In this document: positions 28,491 to 37,775 of the stretch, one piece after another
How the letters are laid out: every line of letters begins with the position of its first letter
How positions within the stretch are numbered: position 1 is the first letter of the stretch
DNA from: Tolypothrix bouteillei VB521301
GTDB taxonomy: Bacteria > Cyanobacteriota > Cyanobacteriia > Cyanobacteriales > Nostocaceae
NCBI RefSeq assembly: GCF_000760695.4
Contig: NZ_JHEG04000001.1
Location: 3,692,452 to 3,756,451 of the forward strand
DNA length: 64,000 nt
Direction of reading: 5' to 3'
Translations under genes and position numbers: made by a program
The notes under the pieces: generated by a model
Seen by the model: only the letters and a program-made list of their open reading frames with translations
Told to the model about the DNA's origin: nothing
Database searches by the model: none

Positions 28491-28541
28491 AGCCATCTAA
28501 AACAGGTAAAAAATATACAACTGCCTGCCTTAGATGGCTTT
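28491..28541 (+). terminator. Large-loop hairpin after the GT2 gene
   Basis: AGCCATCTAA and TTAGATGGCT are perfect 10-base complements separated by 29 bases, ending in CTTT. It starts 53 bases past the stop. Confidence 0.6.
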
Positions 28542-28627
28542 AACTATAAGCCAAGAACCACGTTTCTTGGTGTGAGGATGATTTTATTAATTAGTATAAA
28601 CGCGCATCTACCTTGAAAAACTTATAC

Positions 28628-29842
28628 ATGACTGACGCCCAAATGCGGCGCAACCTGCTGTTTTCATTTGCGGCAGGTTTATTATTCTGGTCCGGGTCGG
28701 GTTCCTTACTGCCAACCGTACCACTTTATCTAGAACAATGTGGAGCGACTAACCAAGAAATTGGGTTTGTTATGGGCAGTTTTGCTATAGGATTACTGCT
28801 GTTCCGTTCTTGGTTCGGAAAGCTTGCAGATGAACGAGGTCGTAAAATTGTGCTGCTTATCGGTACGTTTGTAGGTGCAATCGCACCTCTTGGCTATTTA
28901 TTCATCAAATCCTTCCCTTTATTGATGGTACTGCGTGTTTTTCACGGTTTAAGTGTTGCAGCTTTTGCTCCTGGTTTTAATGCATTAATTGCGGACATTG
29001 CACCGCCTCAAAAGCGCGGTGAAATCATGGGTTATATGAGTTTAGTCAGCCCTATTGGTGTTGCTTTAGGACCGGCTTTAGGAGCTTATGTACAAGTGTT
29101 TGGCGGCAATACCTATATATTTTTACTAGCAGGGGGATTGGCTTTAGGATCGTTCTTATGCGTTATGCAAATTGCTAACCCACCGATGGAACAACAGCTC
29201 GAAGAGATTAAAAACAGTAAATTTTGGCAAGTGTTACTCAGCCCAAGAGTGAGAGTCCCTGCGGAAATTCTGTTGTTAGTTGGTTTGGCTGTCGGGACAC
29301 TGAACACTTTTGTACCGTTATTTATCAAATCAAGCAAAGTAGACCTTAACACCGGATTGTTCTATACAGCAGCAGCGTTTGCTAGTTTTAGCGTCAGGTT
29401 GTTAACTAGCAAAGCTAGCGATCGCTTTGGTCGTGGTTTATTTATTACCATCAGCCTCCTGTGTTACTGTGTGGCAATGTTCATTTTATGGGAAGCACAC
29501 AGCGCTCAAGCTTTTTTGGTAGCTGCAAGTTTTGAAGGAGCAGGTGGAGGTATGTTATTTGCTATACTTGCAACTCTCATGGCAGACCGTTCGCTACCAC
29601 AAGAAAGAGGACGAGTTTTTGCCCTGTGTATTGTGGGATGGGATGTTGGACTAGTCACAGCAGGTCCGGTTTTTGGTGCGATCGCCGAACGCATTGGTTA
29701 CCGAAGTATGTTTGGTTTTGATGCTTTTTTAACTTTTCTGGCACTTCTTCTGTTCCTAACTAAATCTAGCAAAGATTTACCCAATTCCCTTCGCTTCGCT
29801 CTAGGACGCGGTACAGATATTTATGCTTTGAAAAAAGTTTAA
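28628..29842 (+). CDS. MFS transporter (copy 1)
   Basis: 404 residues, about 12 transmembrane helices. The motif-A loop between TM2 and TM3 reads GKLADERGRKIVLLIG, and a second such loop, SKASDRFGRG, follows TM8, as in drug:proton antiporters of the major facilitator superfamily. The ATG at 28628 is chosen; an in-frame TTG at 28613 is possible. It shares long identical stretches with the transporter at 31393 (for example QEIG.VMGSFAIGLLLFR), so the two are recent paralogues. The substrate is unknown. An efflux role is a reasonable guess. Confidence 0.93.
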   Translation: MTDAQMRRNLLFSFAAGLLFWSGSGSLLPTVPLYLEQCGATNQEIGFVMGSFAIGLLLFRSWFGKLADERGRKIVLLIGTFVGAIAPLGYLFIKSFPLLMVLRVFHGLSVAAFAPGFNALIADIAPPQKRGEIMGYMSLVSPIGVALGPALGAYVQVFGGNTYIFLLAGGLALGSFLCVMQIANPPMEQQLEEIKNSKFWQVLLSPRVRVPAEILLLVGLAVGTLNTFVPLFIKSSKVDLNTGLFYTAAAFASFSVRLLTSKASDRFGRGLFITISLLCYCVAMFILWEAHSAQAFLVAASFEGAGGGMLFAILATLMADRSLPQERGRVFALCIVGWDVGLVTAGPVFGAIAERIGYRSMFGFDAFLTFLALLLFLTKSSKDLPNSLRFALGRGTDIYALKKV

Positions 29843-30182
29843 TACCATTTTGAATTTCTGATTTTGGATTGAGAAAGTCTTTTTTGACGTCATTGTACTT
29901 AACAATTCGTTTCTTTCTTTTGTCCAATTGGTTTTCAATTTGGAGCGAGGACTTCCAATACAAATTTTTCCAAAATTTCTATCTTAGAATACGGACTGAC
30001 AAGCCCACCTGGTATAAAAAATTGCCCATTGTTATACAAACTTGGGCAAGCAATGACTAATAACCAAAAAGGTATTAAGGATAAATGTAATGAGAAATAT
30101 ACTGCTAACTTACCCAGAGCAACTTTTGCAGACTGAGGTTTCCGAGTGGCTGGGTTTTACAAGCAGTATGCAATAAGAGTTG
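29843..30182. other. Spacer between MFS copy 1 and the pentapeptide gene
   Basis: Convergent spacer without a supported gene. Short frames on both strands have no motif or ribosome site. No perfect hairpin is obvious. AT-rich stretches near 29880-29960 look non-coding. Confidence 0.5.
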
Positions 30183-30788
30183 TTACAATTTACCATAGTT
30201 TAAATTGGCATTTCTTAAATTTGTATCACGAATACGAGCCTTTCTCAAATTGCTACAACTTAAGTCAGCATGAGTTAAATTAGCCTCATTTAAGTTAGCA
30301 TCACGGAAGTTAGCACTGAAAAGGCAGGCATTGGTTAAGTTAGCTTTATTAAGGTTAGTGTGGATTAAGTCAGCACAACTAAGATTGGCATTCCTCAAAT
30401 CAGTATGACTGAGATTTGCATAGCTGAGGTCTGTATAGTTGAGCAAAGCACCTAAAAGTTTAGCACCTTTGAGATTGGCATAGCTGAGGTTTGCACCCCG
30501 AAGATCGGCATTTTGTAGGTTTGCACCTCGAAGATCGGCATGGCTTAGATCGGTACCGTTAAGGTATACTCCCATCAAGTTAGCCTCACTTAAGTCAGTT
30601 CCACTGAGATTGGCACCGCTGTAGTTAGGAATACTTGTTTCAACCTCACTTAAACGCCCGACTGTAGATTCTGAAACAAGATTTAAATCAGTATTTCTCT
30701 TTTTTAAGGAAACCTTTTTTACTTCTTTCTCTACAAAGACTTGGTTGTGGTTTTGAAATTCATGTTCAAATTCAGATTTAGACATCAT
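30183..30788 (-). CDS. Pentapeptide-repeat protein
   Basis: 201 residues. From about residue 55 to the end the sequence is built of A(D/N)Lxx pentapeptides (ANLSGTDLSEANLMG and so on), roughly 28 in register, giving a right-handed square beta helix. The first 50 residues are charged and non-repetitive. There is no signal peptide. Members of this fold include DNA-gyrase-protecting proteins, but most cyanobacterial ones have no known role. The start at 30788 (MMSKSEFEHEF) is preferred over 30842 because the extra residues are not typical. It lies between the two MFS paralogues on the opposite strand. Confidence 0.9.
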   Translation of the reverse strand: MMSKSEFEHEFQNHNQVFVEKEVKKVSLKKRNTDLNLVSESTVGRLSEVETSIPNYSGANLSGTDLSEANLMGVYLNGTDLSHADLRGANLQNADLRGANLSYANLKGAKLLGALLNYTDLSYANLSHTDLRNANLSCADLIHTNLNKANLTNACLFSANFRDANLNEANLTHADLSCSNLRKARIRDTNLRNANLNYGKL

Positions 30789-31392
30789 TCTATATCTCGA
30801 TTTAACTGAAATTCTCGTTCTACTTAAATACAGCAGTGACAATCGTTATTACGTGAAATTCTGCCAAGACTGCTTAATTATTTATGTACTAAGCTAAGAA
30901 GATCCCGTGAAAAAGGGAGGTGAGGGAGATCGAGTGTATCCCTCCAAGTATTAAGAGTGGTAGATATTGAATTTGATGACAGTGGTCTACAAGTTCCAGT
31001 TCCATCAATTCCTATTAATTTTTAAGGATTTTGCGACTGAATTTTATATCATAAGTAACAAATACTTACATTTCTTATCCTTTAAGAATCAACAGACACA
31101 AGTTAAGTTGATTGGTTAGAAAAAATTAATGTAAAGAAAAGTAAAATTTTTGTCATTTTCTTGCAGTTGCGCTATTTTAGCTATTTAATTACGAGAGCAT
31201 TAACTGTAGCGCAACTGCAAATTAATGATAATTATTTGCGCTGACTTCACTACAATTAGAATTTCTGAAAAATCCCCATACACAATCAAATATCTACGTA
31301 GCAGAAAAGACAGTGTAGAATAATTTGGCAGCAATATCACTCTTAGTTGCTGGTATTGACTGAAACACAGTTTAAATTAACTAGCGTTTGCC
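30789..31392. other. AT-rich spacer before MFS copy 2
   Basis: No gene is supported. The stretch presumably holds promoters for the divergent pentapeptide and MFS genes. A loosely inverted pair, CAGTTGCGCTA (around 31164) and TAGCGCAACTG (around 31208), forms a perfect 11-base complement with about 33 bases between, a candidate regulator site or stem. Confidence 0.5.
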
Positions 31393-32625
31393 GTGACAGT
31401 ACTTCGCACGTCTGATACTCAATTGCGATACAACCTGCTGGTTCTGTTTGCAGCAGGTTTATTATTCTGGTCTAGCATAGCTTCATTACTACCAACATTG
31501 CCGATTTATCTCAGGCAACTGGGTACAAACAGGCAGGAAATTGGAATTGTAATGGGCAGTTTTGCTATTGGATTGTTATTGTTTCGCCCTTGGTTGGGTC
31601 GTTTGGCAGATAGGCGGGGTCGTAAAATAGTTTTACTGATCGGTACTCTTGTAGCTGCGATCGCGCCTCTGGGCTATTTAACAATCAAGTCTATTCCTTT
31701 ATTAATGTTAGTCCGTGCTTTTCATGGCATCAGTATCGCAGCTTTTGCTACTGGCTTTAATGCTTTGGTTGCGGATATTGCTCCTCCAGAAAAAAGGGGT
31801 GAAATTATAGGTTACATGAGTTTGGTCAATCCCATTGGCTTTGCTATCGGACCGGCTTTGGGTGGTTATTTGCAGTCTGGGGCTAGTAACAAGGTTTTAT
31901 TTCTTATAACTGCAGAATTGGCACTGGTTGCTGTACTGGGTGTTCTCCCCATCGCTAATCCACCTCTTCCAAAACTCAAAAGAACGGACGATCGGGACAA
32001 TCAATTTTGGAAAATTTTATGGAGCCCAAGAGTAAGAACTCCTGCTGTCATCATGTTACTCATCGGTTTGGCTGGGAGTTCCATACACATTTTTATCCCG
32101 TTGTTTATTAAAGAAGCCAAAATTGAGCTAAATCCTGGTTTGTTTTTCAGTGCTGCAGCTATCTCGGGCTTTGGCATACGGTTATTTACAGGCAAAGCCA
32201 GCGATCGCTTGGGACGTGGCTTGTTTATTACTATCAGCTTAGTTTTCTATACTGTGTCAATGTTAATTTTATGGCTGGCATACAGTCCGCCAATTGTCTT
32301 GTTGGCAGCAGTTGTAGAAGGGGCTGCTTCTGGAACCTTAATTCCTGCAATTACAGCTATGATGGCAGACCGAGCCAAACCTCAAGAACGAGGTAAGATT
32401 TTTGCCTTGTGTTTGTTGGGATTGGATGTAGGGATTGCGATCGCGGGTTTGCTGTTCGGGTTGTTTACCCATCATTTCGGTTATCGAAAAATGTTTCTTG
32501 TTTCTGCCTTTTTAACTTTCTTGGGAATTGCCTTCTTCCTAACCCTGTCCAGTAAAAACTTGGCAAGTTCCTTGCGGTTTGCCCTAGGTCGTGAATCGGA
32601 TAACTACGCCATCAAAAAAATTTAA
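31393..32625 (+). CDS. MFS transporter (copy 2)
   Basis: 410 residues with a GTG start (MTVLRTSDTQLRYNLL). No ATG occurs near the expected N-terminus. Topology and motifs match copy 1: GRLADRRGRKIVLLIG after TM2 and GKASDRLGRG after TM8, about 12 helices. C-terminal tails are also alike (SLRFALGR.SD.YAIKKI versus SLRFALGRGTD.YALKKV). Probably arose by tandem duplication. It is terminated by the palindrome at 32662. The substrate is unknown. Confidence 0.93.
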   Translation: MTVLRTSDTQLRYNLLVLFAAGLLFWSSIASLLPTLPIYLRQLGTNRQEIGIVMGSFAIGLLLFRPWLGRLADRRGRKIVLLIGTLVAAIAPLGYLTIKSIPLLMLVRAFHGISIAAFATGFNALVADIAPPEKRGEIIGYMSLVNPIGFAIGPALGGYLQSGASNKVLFLITAELALVAVLGVLPIANPPLPKLKRTDDRDNQFWKILWSPRVRTPAVIMLLIGLAGSSIHIFIPLFIKEAKIELNPGLFFSAAAISGFGIRLFTGKASDRLGRGLFITISLVFYTVSMLILWLAYSPPIVLLAAVVEGAASGTLIPAITAMMADRAKPQERGKIFALCLLGLDVGIAIAGLLFGLFTHHFGYRKMFLVSAFLTFLGIAFFLTLSSKNLASSLRFALGRESDNYAIKKI

Positions 32626-32661
32626 AGACGCTCTATCATGGCAAACAAGAGCCTTAATAAC

Positions 32662-32685
32662 AAAGACGCGCCATGGCGCGTCTTT
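32662..32685. terminator. Bidirectional palindromic terminator
   Basis: A perfect 24-base palindrome, AAAGACGCGCCA and its complement, forms a 10-11 bp stem flanked by A-run and T-run. It lies 37 bases after the MFS stop on the plus strand and 15 bases past the 3' end of the minus-strand tRNA-Arg, so it can stop both. Confidence 0.8.
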
Positions 32686-32699
32686 ACATACGTAATTAA

Positions 32700-32773
32700 C
32701 GGGCGAGGAGGGATTCGAACCCCCGACACCGTGGTCCGTAGCCACGTGCTCTAGTCCACTGAGCTACACGCCC
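32700..32773 (-). tRNA. tRNA-Arg (ACG)
   Basis: On the minus strand a 74-nt cloverleaf starts GGGCGTGTAGCTCAGTGG. The anticodon stem CGTGG/CCACG encloses CTACGGA with anticodon ACG, and the T arm is GGGGGTTCGAATCCC. The acceptor stem has six pairs plus one T-T mismatch, and the discriminator is G. CCA is not encoded. A34 would be edited to inosine to read CGN codons. Confidence 0.96.
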
Positions 32774-32807
32774 TTACAAGAATTTTATAGTAACACACCT
32801 TTTTCCA

Positions 32808-33320
32808 ATGACGCAAGAAAATCCTGAAAATTTGTTGACCGGACTGAATCATTTAGACGATCGAGGACAAGCCCAGATGGTAGATGTGTCTGGTAAAGCG
32901 CCCACAATTCGGGAAGCCGTAGCTGTTGCCAGAGTCAAGATGCTAGCAGAAACCTTCAATGCCATTCAAGCAGGAAATGCTCCCAAAGGAGACGTGTTGG
33001 GTACGGCAAGGCTAGCAGGAATTATGGCAGCCAAACAAACAGCTTCATTGATCCCCCTATGTCACCCTCTCCCCTTACACAAAGTGGAAGTGCAAGTCAC
33101 GCCCGATCCCCAACTTCCCGGTTACCAACTTCAAGCGATCGTTAAAACCAAAGCAGAAACGGGCGTAGAAATGGAAGCTTTAACAGCTGTTTCTGTTGCT
33201 GCTCTGACTCTTTATGACATGGCGAAAGCCCTAGAAAAATCAATTCAAATTGAAGCCATTCAGCTAGTGAGCAAAACCGGAGGAAAATCAGGCAACTATC
33301 ATCTTGAAAAAGGGAGGTAG
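32808..33320 (+). CDS. moaC: Cyclic pyranopterin monophosphate synthase MoaC
   Basis: Second step of molybdenum-cofactor biosynthesis: rearranges the MoaA product to cyclic pyranopterin monophosphate. 170 residues, full length. Signature blocks are [40 protein letters not shown] and [20 protein letters not shown], which carry the catalytic lysine/aspartate pocket of the hexamer (KTGGKSG near the end). The ATG lies 34 bp beyond the start of the divergent tRNA-Arg, so the promoter must sit within or beside the tRNA gene. No other moa genes are adjacent. Confidence 0.97.
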   Translation: MTQENPENLLTGLNHLDDRGQAQMVDVSGKAPTIREAVAVARVKMLAETFNAIQAGNAPKGDVLGTARLAGIMAAKQTASLIPLCHPLPLHKVEVQVTPDPQLPGYQLQAIVKTKAETGVEMEALTAVSVAALTLYDMAKALEKSIQIEAIQLVSKTGGKSGNYHLEKGR

Positions 33321-33374
33321 GAGCAGCAATGCTCGCTCTCCTCCTCTTTTCTCTATAGTTCTATTCCAAAAAAC

Positions 33375-33406
33375 AAAAAGCGCCCCTCTTACGAAGGACG
33401 CTTTTT
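33375..33406. terminator. Terminator between moaC and psbA
   Basis: AAAAAGCG and CGCTTTTT pair, extended by two more G-C pairs, around a 10-base loop. A-run on one side and T-run on the other make it bidirectional for the two convergent genes. Confidence 0.85.
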
Positions 33407-33447
33407 CTGCTGTCAAGATAGGGTGTATCCCGCCTTGACTCTATTGA

Positions 33448-34530
33448 TTAACCGTTGATAGCAGGAGCACTGATAGCAACAGGAGCAACTTCAGCAGATG
33501 CCAAGTCGAGAGGGAAGTTGTGAGCGTTGCGCTCGTGCATGACTTCCATACCGAGGTTAGCGCGGTTGAGGATGTCTGCCCAAGTTCCGATAGCGCGACC
33601 TTGGGAGTCAATTACCGATTGGTTGAAGTTGAAGCCGTTGAGGTTGAATGCCATGGTGCTGATGCCGAGTGCGGTGAACCAGATGCCTACCACTGGCCAT
33701 GCTGCCAAGAAGAAGTGCAAACTGCGGCTGTTGTTGAATGATGCGTATTGGAAGATAAGCCTTCCGAAGTAGCCGTGTGCTGCAACGATGTTGTAGGTCT
33801 CTTCTTCTTGTCCGAACTTGTAACCGTAGTTCTGTGATTCGGTTTCGGTTGTTTCACGTACCAAGGAAGAAGTTACCAAGGAACCGTGCATTGCACTGAA
33901 TAAGGAGCCACCGAATACACCTGCTACACCCAACTGGTGGAAGGGGTGCATGAGGATGTTGTGCTCTGCTTGGAACACCAACATGAAGTTGAAGGTTCCA
34001 GAGATTCCTAAAGGCATACCGTCAGAGAAGGAACCTTGACCGATGGGGTAGATCAAGAACACTGCGGTAGCTGCTGCTACAGGTGCGCTGAACGCTACGC
34101 AGATCCAAGGACGCATACCCAAGCGGTAGGACAATTCCCACTCACGACCCAAGTAGCAGAATACGCCAATCAGGAAGTGGAAAATCACCAACTGGTATGG
34201 ACCACCGTTGTACAACCACTCATCTAAGGAAGCCGCTTCCCAGATGGGGTAGAAGTGAAGACCGATGGCGTTAGAAGAAGGAACAACTGCACCAGAGATG
34301 ATGTTGTTGCCGTAGAGCAAGGAACCTGCAACAGGTTCGCGGATACCATCGATGTCTACAGGGGGAGCAGCGATGAATGCGATGATAAAGCAGATTGCCG
34401 CCGAGAGCAGTGTAGGGATCATCAGTACGCCGAACCAGCCAACATAAAGGCGGTTTTCGGTGGAGGTGATCCAGTTACAGAATTGCTCCCATACGCTTGC
34501 GCTTTCGCGACGTTGTAAGGTTGCTGTCAT
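33448..34530 (-). CDS. psbA: Photosystem II D1 protein, D1:2-type (Glu130)
   Basis: Reaction-centre subunit binding P680, pheophytin, QB and the Mn4Ca cluster in the thylakoid membrane. 360 residues from the ATG at 34530 ([10 protein letters not shown]); a longer frame to 34572 lacks family support. All key residues are present: Tyr161, Asp170, Glu189, His190, His198, His215, Ser264, His272, His332, Glu333, Asp342 and Ala344, followed by the usual 16-residue C-terminal extension cleaved by CtpA. Residue 130 is Glu, the variant of high-light D1:2 copies (Gln in D1:1). The sequence is otherwise canonical, with no far-red or 'rogue' changes. Single gene with its own promoter. Confidence 0.99.
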   Translation of the reverse strand: MTATLQRRESASVWEQFCNWITSTENRLYVGWFGVLMIPTLLSAAICFIIAFIAAPPVDIDGIREPVAGSLLYGNNIISGAVVPSSNAIGLHFYPIWEAASLDEWLYNGGPYQLVIFHFLIGVFCYLGREWELSYRLGMRPWICVAFSAPVAAATAVFLIYPIGQGSFSDGMPLGISGTFNFMLVFQAEHNILMHPFHQLGVAGVFGGSLFSAMHGSLVTSSLVRETTETESQNYGYKFGQEEETYNIVAAHGYFGRLIFQYASFNNSRSLHFFLAAWPVVGIWFTALGISTMAFNLNGFNFNQSVIDSQGRAIGTWADILNRANLGMEVMHERNAHNFPLDLASAEVAPVAISAPAING

Positions 34531-34577
34531 GACTGGTATAAGTGCTGTAAGTGTGTGATATGTATGTTTCAAAAGTT

Positions 34578-34597
34578 CAGGTAAGTTTTCTTACCTG
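34578..34597 (-). promoter_or_regulatory. psbA 5'-UTR hairpin
   Basis: CAGGTAAG and CTTACCTG form a perfect 8-bp stem with a TTTT loop. Given the promoter at 34606-34634, this hairpin would sit at the extreme 5' end of the mRNA, 47 bases before the start codon, a position suited to mRNA stabilisation. Confidence 0.6.
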
Positions 34598-34605
34598 CTA
34601 TTACA

Positions 34606-34634
34606 ATATTAAACAGAGTATTACGGTTTGTAAA
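34606..34634 (-). promoter_or_regulatory. psbA promoter
   Basis: Minus strand TTTACA (34629-34634) and TAATAT (34606-34611) are separated by exactly 17 bases. The start site should fall near 34599, giving a leader of about 70 nt. Confidence 0.75.
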
Positions 34635-34726
34635 GAGTTTTAAGAAAATTTTTTTTCAGCTTGTGAAGAAGAGACAGAGAAGGGATTTCAGTCATCACCA
34701 GAAAAGGGGACACTCGAGCTGTGACC

Positions 34727-35767
34727 TCAGTCAAACTTTAAAGGTGATAGCGATCGCTCTAAATTCAGAGCTAAATATTTATCAACAGGGGCGTACATCC
34801 ACCAAGAGGAGGAAAATTGCGAACTGTAGCTGTTTTTTTGGAATCCCAAAGCCGAACCTAGTTGTTCATCTCTAGGAAGAACTGCGATCGTGTACATATC
34901 GCAAAGGTTGGGAAACTCCACTTGCATCCCAATTAACGTTTTTTGTAAATCCTCTAATAACAGGCAAATATTCTCTTGCTGCTTGTAGGGAGAATCAATT
35001 AACCAGATTCTTATACATACACATATACAACTTCGATCTCCCAAGGAAGCAATTTTGAGGGGGTCAGTTTCTTTAGAACCGTCCAGTAGGAAAAGACTGT
35101 TGCGAGGAGGGAGAAAGAAATTTTTCTCAGATTCCTTGGCAATTGGGTGTAAAGCGTAAAACCCAACCGGATGTTGGTTATCGCAACGGCGCAGTACTCG
35201 CATTCCTGTAGGATACTCCTCTGCCCAGGCTCTCAGAATTTTAACGATTCTATGGGGGTCAACATTTGTCTTTTTATTAAGAAAGTTAAAGTCCCGAGCC
35301 AAAAAACTGGCAACAGGAATGGTATCTGTTCGAGGATTGTAAATATCTGTGAAAAGTTGTGTAGATTTAGCAGCGCGGGTAGCTTGCAGGTTGGATGGTA
35401 AAGACTTAACCCGAATGCAGGTACTGTTACCATCAAAATCTTTTTCAATCAGTCCTAAAGCCACAAGTTGGTCGATCATCATACCCGCTGCACGTTCGCT
35501 TCCCCGCCCGCTGTTTTGTTGACCGTAGAAAATTTCATAAGCTTCGCGGTGCGTACAGGAAACGAATCCGTCTGGTATTTCTAATTGAGACAATGGCGAT
35601 TGTATCCGTTTCCCAAGTTCTTGTTTTTGCTTGAGTAAGAGATACGCCCACAATTTAACGAAATACTCTGCTCGTCGGCGTGTGACACCAACTCTCCCTT
35701 TAAGAAGAGAAATGTACTTGTGCTGTTGCTCAGCAGGAAACCATCGATCGATGCTTGCTAGATTCAT
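34727..35767 (-). CDS. Hypothetical protein, replication/regulator-like N-terminus
   Basis: 346 residues, family not named. The N-terminal half is basic and helical (LKGRVGVTRRRAEYFVKLWAYLLLKQKQ), then VSCTHREAYEIFYGQQNSGRGSERAAGMMIDQLVALGLIEKDFDG, which reads like a winged-helix segment ending at the 'wing'. The C-terminal half is mixed alpha/beta, with a Cys-rich strand (RSCICVCIRIWLI). No signal or membrane segment. Located between psbA and the PAS-LuxR gene, reading toward psbA. A DNA-binding role is a guess from the N-terminal pattern. Confidence 0.7.
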   Translation of the reverse strand: MNLASIDRWFPAEQQHKYISLLKGRVGVTRRRAEYFVKLWAYLLLKQKQELGKRIQSPLSQLEIPDGFVSCTHREAYEIFYGQQNSGRGSERAAGMMIDQLVALGLIEKDFDGNSTCIRVKSLPSNLQATRAAKSTQLFTDIYNPRTDTIPVASFLARDFNFLNKKTNVDPHRIVKILRAWAEEYPTGMRVLRRCDNQHPVGFYALHPIAKESEKNFFLPPRNSLFLLDGSKETDPLKIASLGDRSCICVCIRIWLIDSPYKQQENICLLLEDLQKTLIGMQVEFPNLCDMYTIAVLPRDEQLGSALGFQKNSYSSQFSSSWWMYAPVDKYLALNLERSLSPLKFD

Positions 35768-36007
35768 AGGTCATTTGTCCCTGGTCACTGGTGAATCAAT
35801 CTGAAGGGTCACTGAAAAAAACTTCACCCTGCTTCAGTTCCTTTCGGGATATTTCCAGTAGAAAACACTGACTTCAGGTTTATGACTTGAGCTACGGGTT
35901 AGGGTATGGACACTGCAGAACCAAAAAAATGACAATCGGTTTATACAGCTGGTTGCTCAATACTGGTGTTTTTTATTCCGCATACTTACCCGTAGAGGAG
36001 ATTTATC

Positions 36008-36634
36008 ATGTGCTTTGCAGAAGAACACAAATATATCACTTCTAACCAAAAAGAAAAATTCAAGAAACAGAATTGTCATGGTAAACAATTACAACTTGAG
36101 TCAAGAATTTACTTATTAAAGGCTGTCATTGAAAGCTTTGTGGACGGTATTTTAATACTGACCACTCAAGGCGAATTGCTTCAAGCTAATGAATGCGCCC
36201 GTCAGATTTGCCAACAAACAATGCGCGGTAAAGGTCTTGATGATACAATTCCAAAAGAGATTTGGCGTGTTTGTGAGTCTTTGATAGATAGCCGCGAACT
36301 TTTTCCAGAAGAACGTGTTGTTATTGAGTCTGAGATAGAAACCGATAAAGGTGTAAAACTGAGGATTCGAGCTAGATGGCTGGCATTAGACACGAGCGAA
36401 CAAAACGCTATGGTGGTAATTTTAGAAGACCGCAACCAAACACATCAAAGTATGGCTTTCTTTGATGTTAAAAAATACGGTTTGACTGACCGAGAAGCAG
36501 AGGTTTGGTTGCTGCGTCAAGCAAATCTTTCCTACAGGGAGATTGCAGAGAGACTTTATATCACCATTAACACGGTTAAGAAGCATCTAAAAAATATTTA
36601 TGCCAAGCAACAAGAGACTTTGTGGATGTCATAA
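36008..36634 (+). CDS. PAS-LuxR transcriptional regulator
   Basis: 208 residues. A PAS-like sensor domain (about 32-148: LLKAVIESFVDGILILTTQGELLQANECARQI) is joined to a LuxR/GerE helix-turn-helix (about 155-203: YGLTDREAEVWLLRQANLSYREIAERLYITINTVKKHLKNIY). No receiver domain, so the signal probably acts through the PAS pocket. GAGGAG lies 8 bases before the ATG. Its stop is 29 bp before the cofG start, and the pair is probably one transcript. A link to redox or light control of deazaflavin synthesis is inference. Confidence 0.9.
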   Translation: MCFAEEHKYITSNQKEKFKKQNCHGKQLQLESRIYLLKAVIESFVDGILILTTQGELLQANECARQICQQTMRGKGLDDTIPKEIWRVCESLIDSRELFPEERVVIESEIETDKGVKLRIRARWLALDTSEQNAMVVILEDRNQTHQSMAFFDVKKYGLTDREAEVWLLRQANLSYREIAERLYITINTVKKHLKNIYAKQQETLWMS

Positions 36635-36663
36635 AGGACAATGAAGGGAAGAGGAGGATATTT

Positions 36664-37629
36664 ATGTCTACTTCCCGAACTGTTACTTACAGTCCTGCTT
36701 ATACAATTGTGCCGACCTATGAGTGTTTTAATCGCTGTACGTATTGCAATTTTCGCACCGATCCAGGTAAAGGTTCCTGGATGACTATTTCGGATGCAGA
36801 AAAGCTTTTAAAACAACTTCAGAATCAAAATGTTTGTGAAATATTAATTTTGAGTGGGGAAGTGCATCCCCATTCTTCACAACGTCAAGCTTGGTTTCAG
36901 AGAATTTATGACTTATGCGAATTAGCATTGTCTGTGGGTTTTTTACCTCATACTAATGCAGGACCGCTTAGTTTTGAAGAAATGCAAAGACTTAAGAAAG
37001 TTAACGTTTCTATGGGGTTAATGTTGGAACAGTTAACTTCTATATTGTTGGAAACCGTTCACAAATACGCGCCAAGTAAATTGCCAGAAGTGAGATTACA
37101 ACAATTACGTTGGGCGGGAGAATTAAAGATACCGTTTACAACTGGGCTGCTTTTAGGAATTGGCGAAACAGAAAAAGATTGGTGGGAAACTTTAGAAGCT
37201 ATATCTTCCCTTCAACAAAGATATGGCAATATACAGGAAGTTATTTTGCAACCTCACAGCCCTGGAAGTCAGCAAATTTTAGATGCTCCACCTTTTAATC
37301 CACGTCAGCTTCCACAAGTTATTTCTAGAGCCCGTCAAATCTTACCAGAAGATATTACTATCCAAATTCCACCAAATTTAGTTCCAGACTCACAATGGTT
37401 ATTGGAATGTGTAGAAGCTGGTGCTAGGGATTTAGGTGGTATTGGACCAAAAGATGAAGTAAATCCTGATTATCCTCACATTCAGTATCAAAGATTGCAA
37501 GAAATATTAGAACCTCGTGGTTGGAAGTTGGTTCCGCGTTTGCCTGTTTATCCACAGTTTGATACTTGGTTGTCAGTAGAGTTGCAAGTGGGGGTGAAGA
37601 GGTGGCGGGATGTCATTAAAAATAAATAA
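36664..37629 (+). CDS. cofG: F0 synthase subunit CofG (radical SAM)
   Basis: Radical-SAM half of 7,8-didemethyl-8-hydroxy-5-deazariboflavin synthase, which with CofH makes the F0 deazaflavin used as antenna of some photolyases. 321 residues from the ATG at 36664, with AGGAGGA ideally placed upstream; an upstream in-frame ATG at 36622 overlaps the regulator gene and is rejected. The [4Fe-4S] cluster motif is CFNRCTYCNF (Cys21, 25, 28). Other CofG-like blocks are LSGEVHPHS, LPHTNAGPLS, GLLLGIGET and GGIGPKDEVNPDYP. cofH is not in the window. Confidence 0.93.
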   Translation: MSTSRTVTYSPAYTIVPTYECFNRCTYCNFRTDPGKGSWMTISDAEKLLKQLQNQNVCEILILSGEVHPHSSQRQAWFQRIYDLCELALSVGFLPHTNAGPLSFEEMQRLKKVNVSMGLMLEQLTSILLETVHKYAPSKLPEVRLQQLRWAGELKIPFTTGLLLGIGETEKDWWETLEAISSLQQRYGNIQEVILQPHSPGSQQILDAPPFNPRQLPQVISRARQILPEDITIQIPPNLVPDSQWLLECVEAGARDLGGIGPKDEVNPDYPHIQYQRLQEILEPRGWKLVPRLPVYPQFDTWLSVELQVGVKRWRDVIKNK

Positions 37630-37775
37630 CCTACAAGAAAATATACAAGAAGTTTTTCCCTGTATCTATCGGATACCCGTACCTGAACTCTTATTGCAAA
37701 CAGTTGGCAACCTAAAACCATGATGTAAAATGGTAAGAGTAGGATTCGGGGGACCATTACTGGTCAGAGGCGCTT

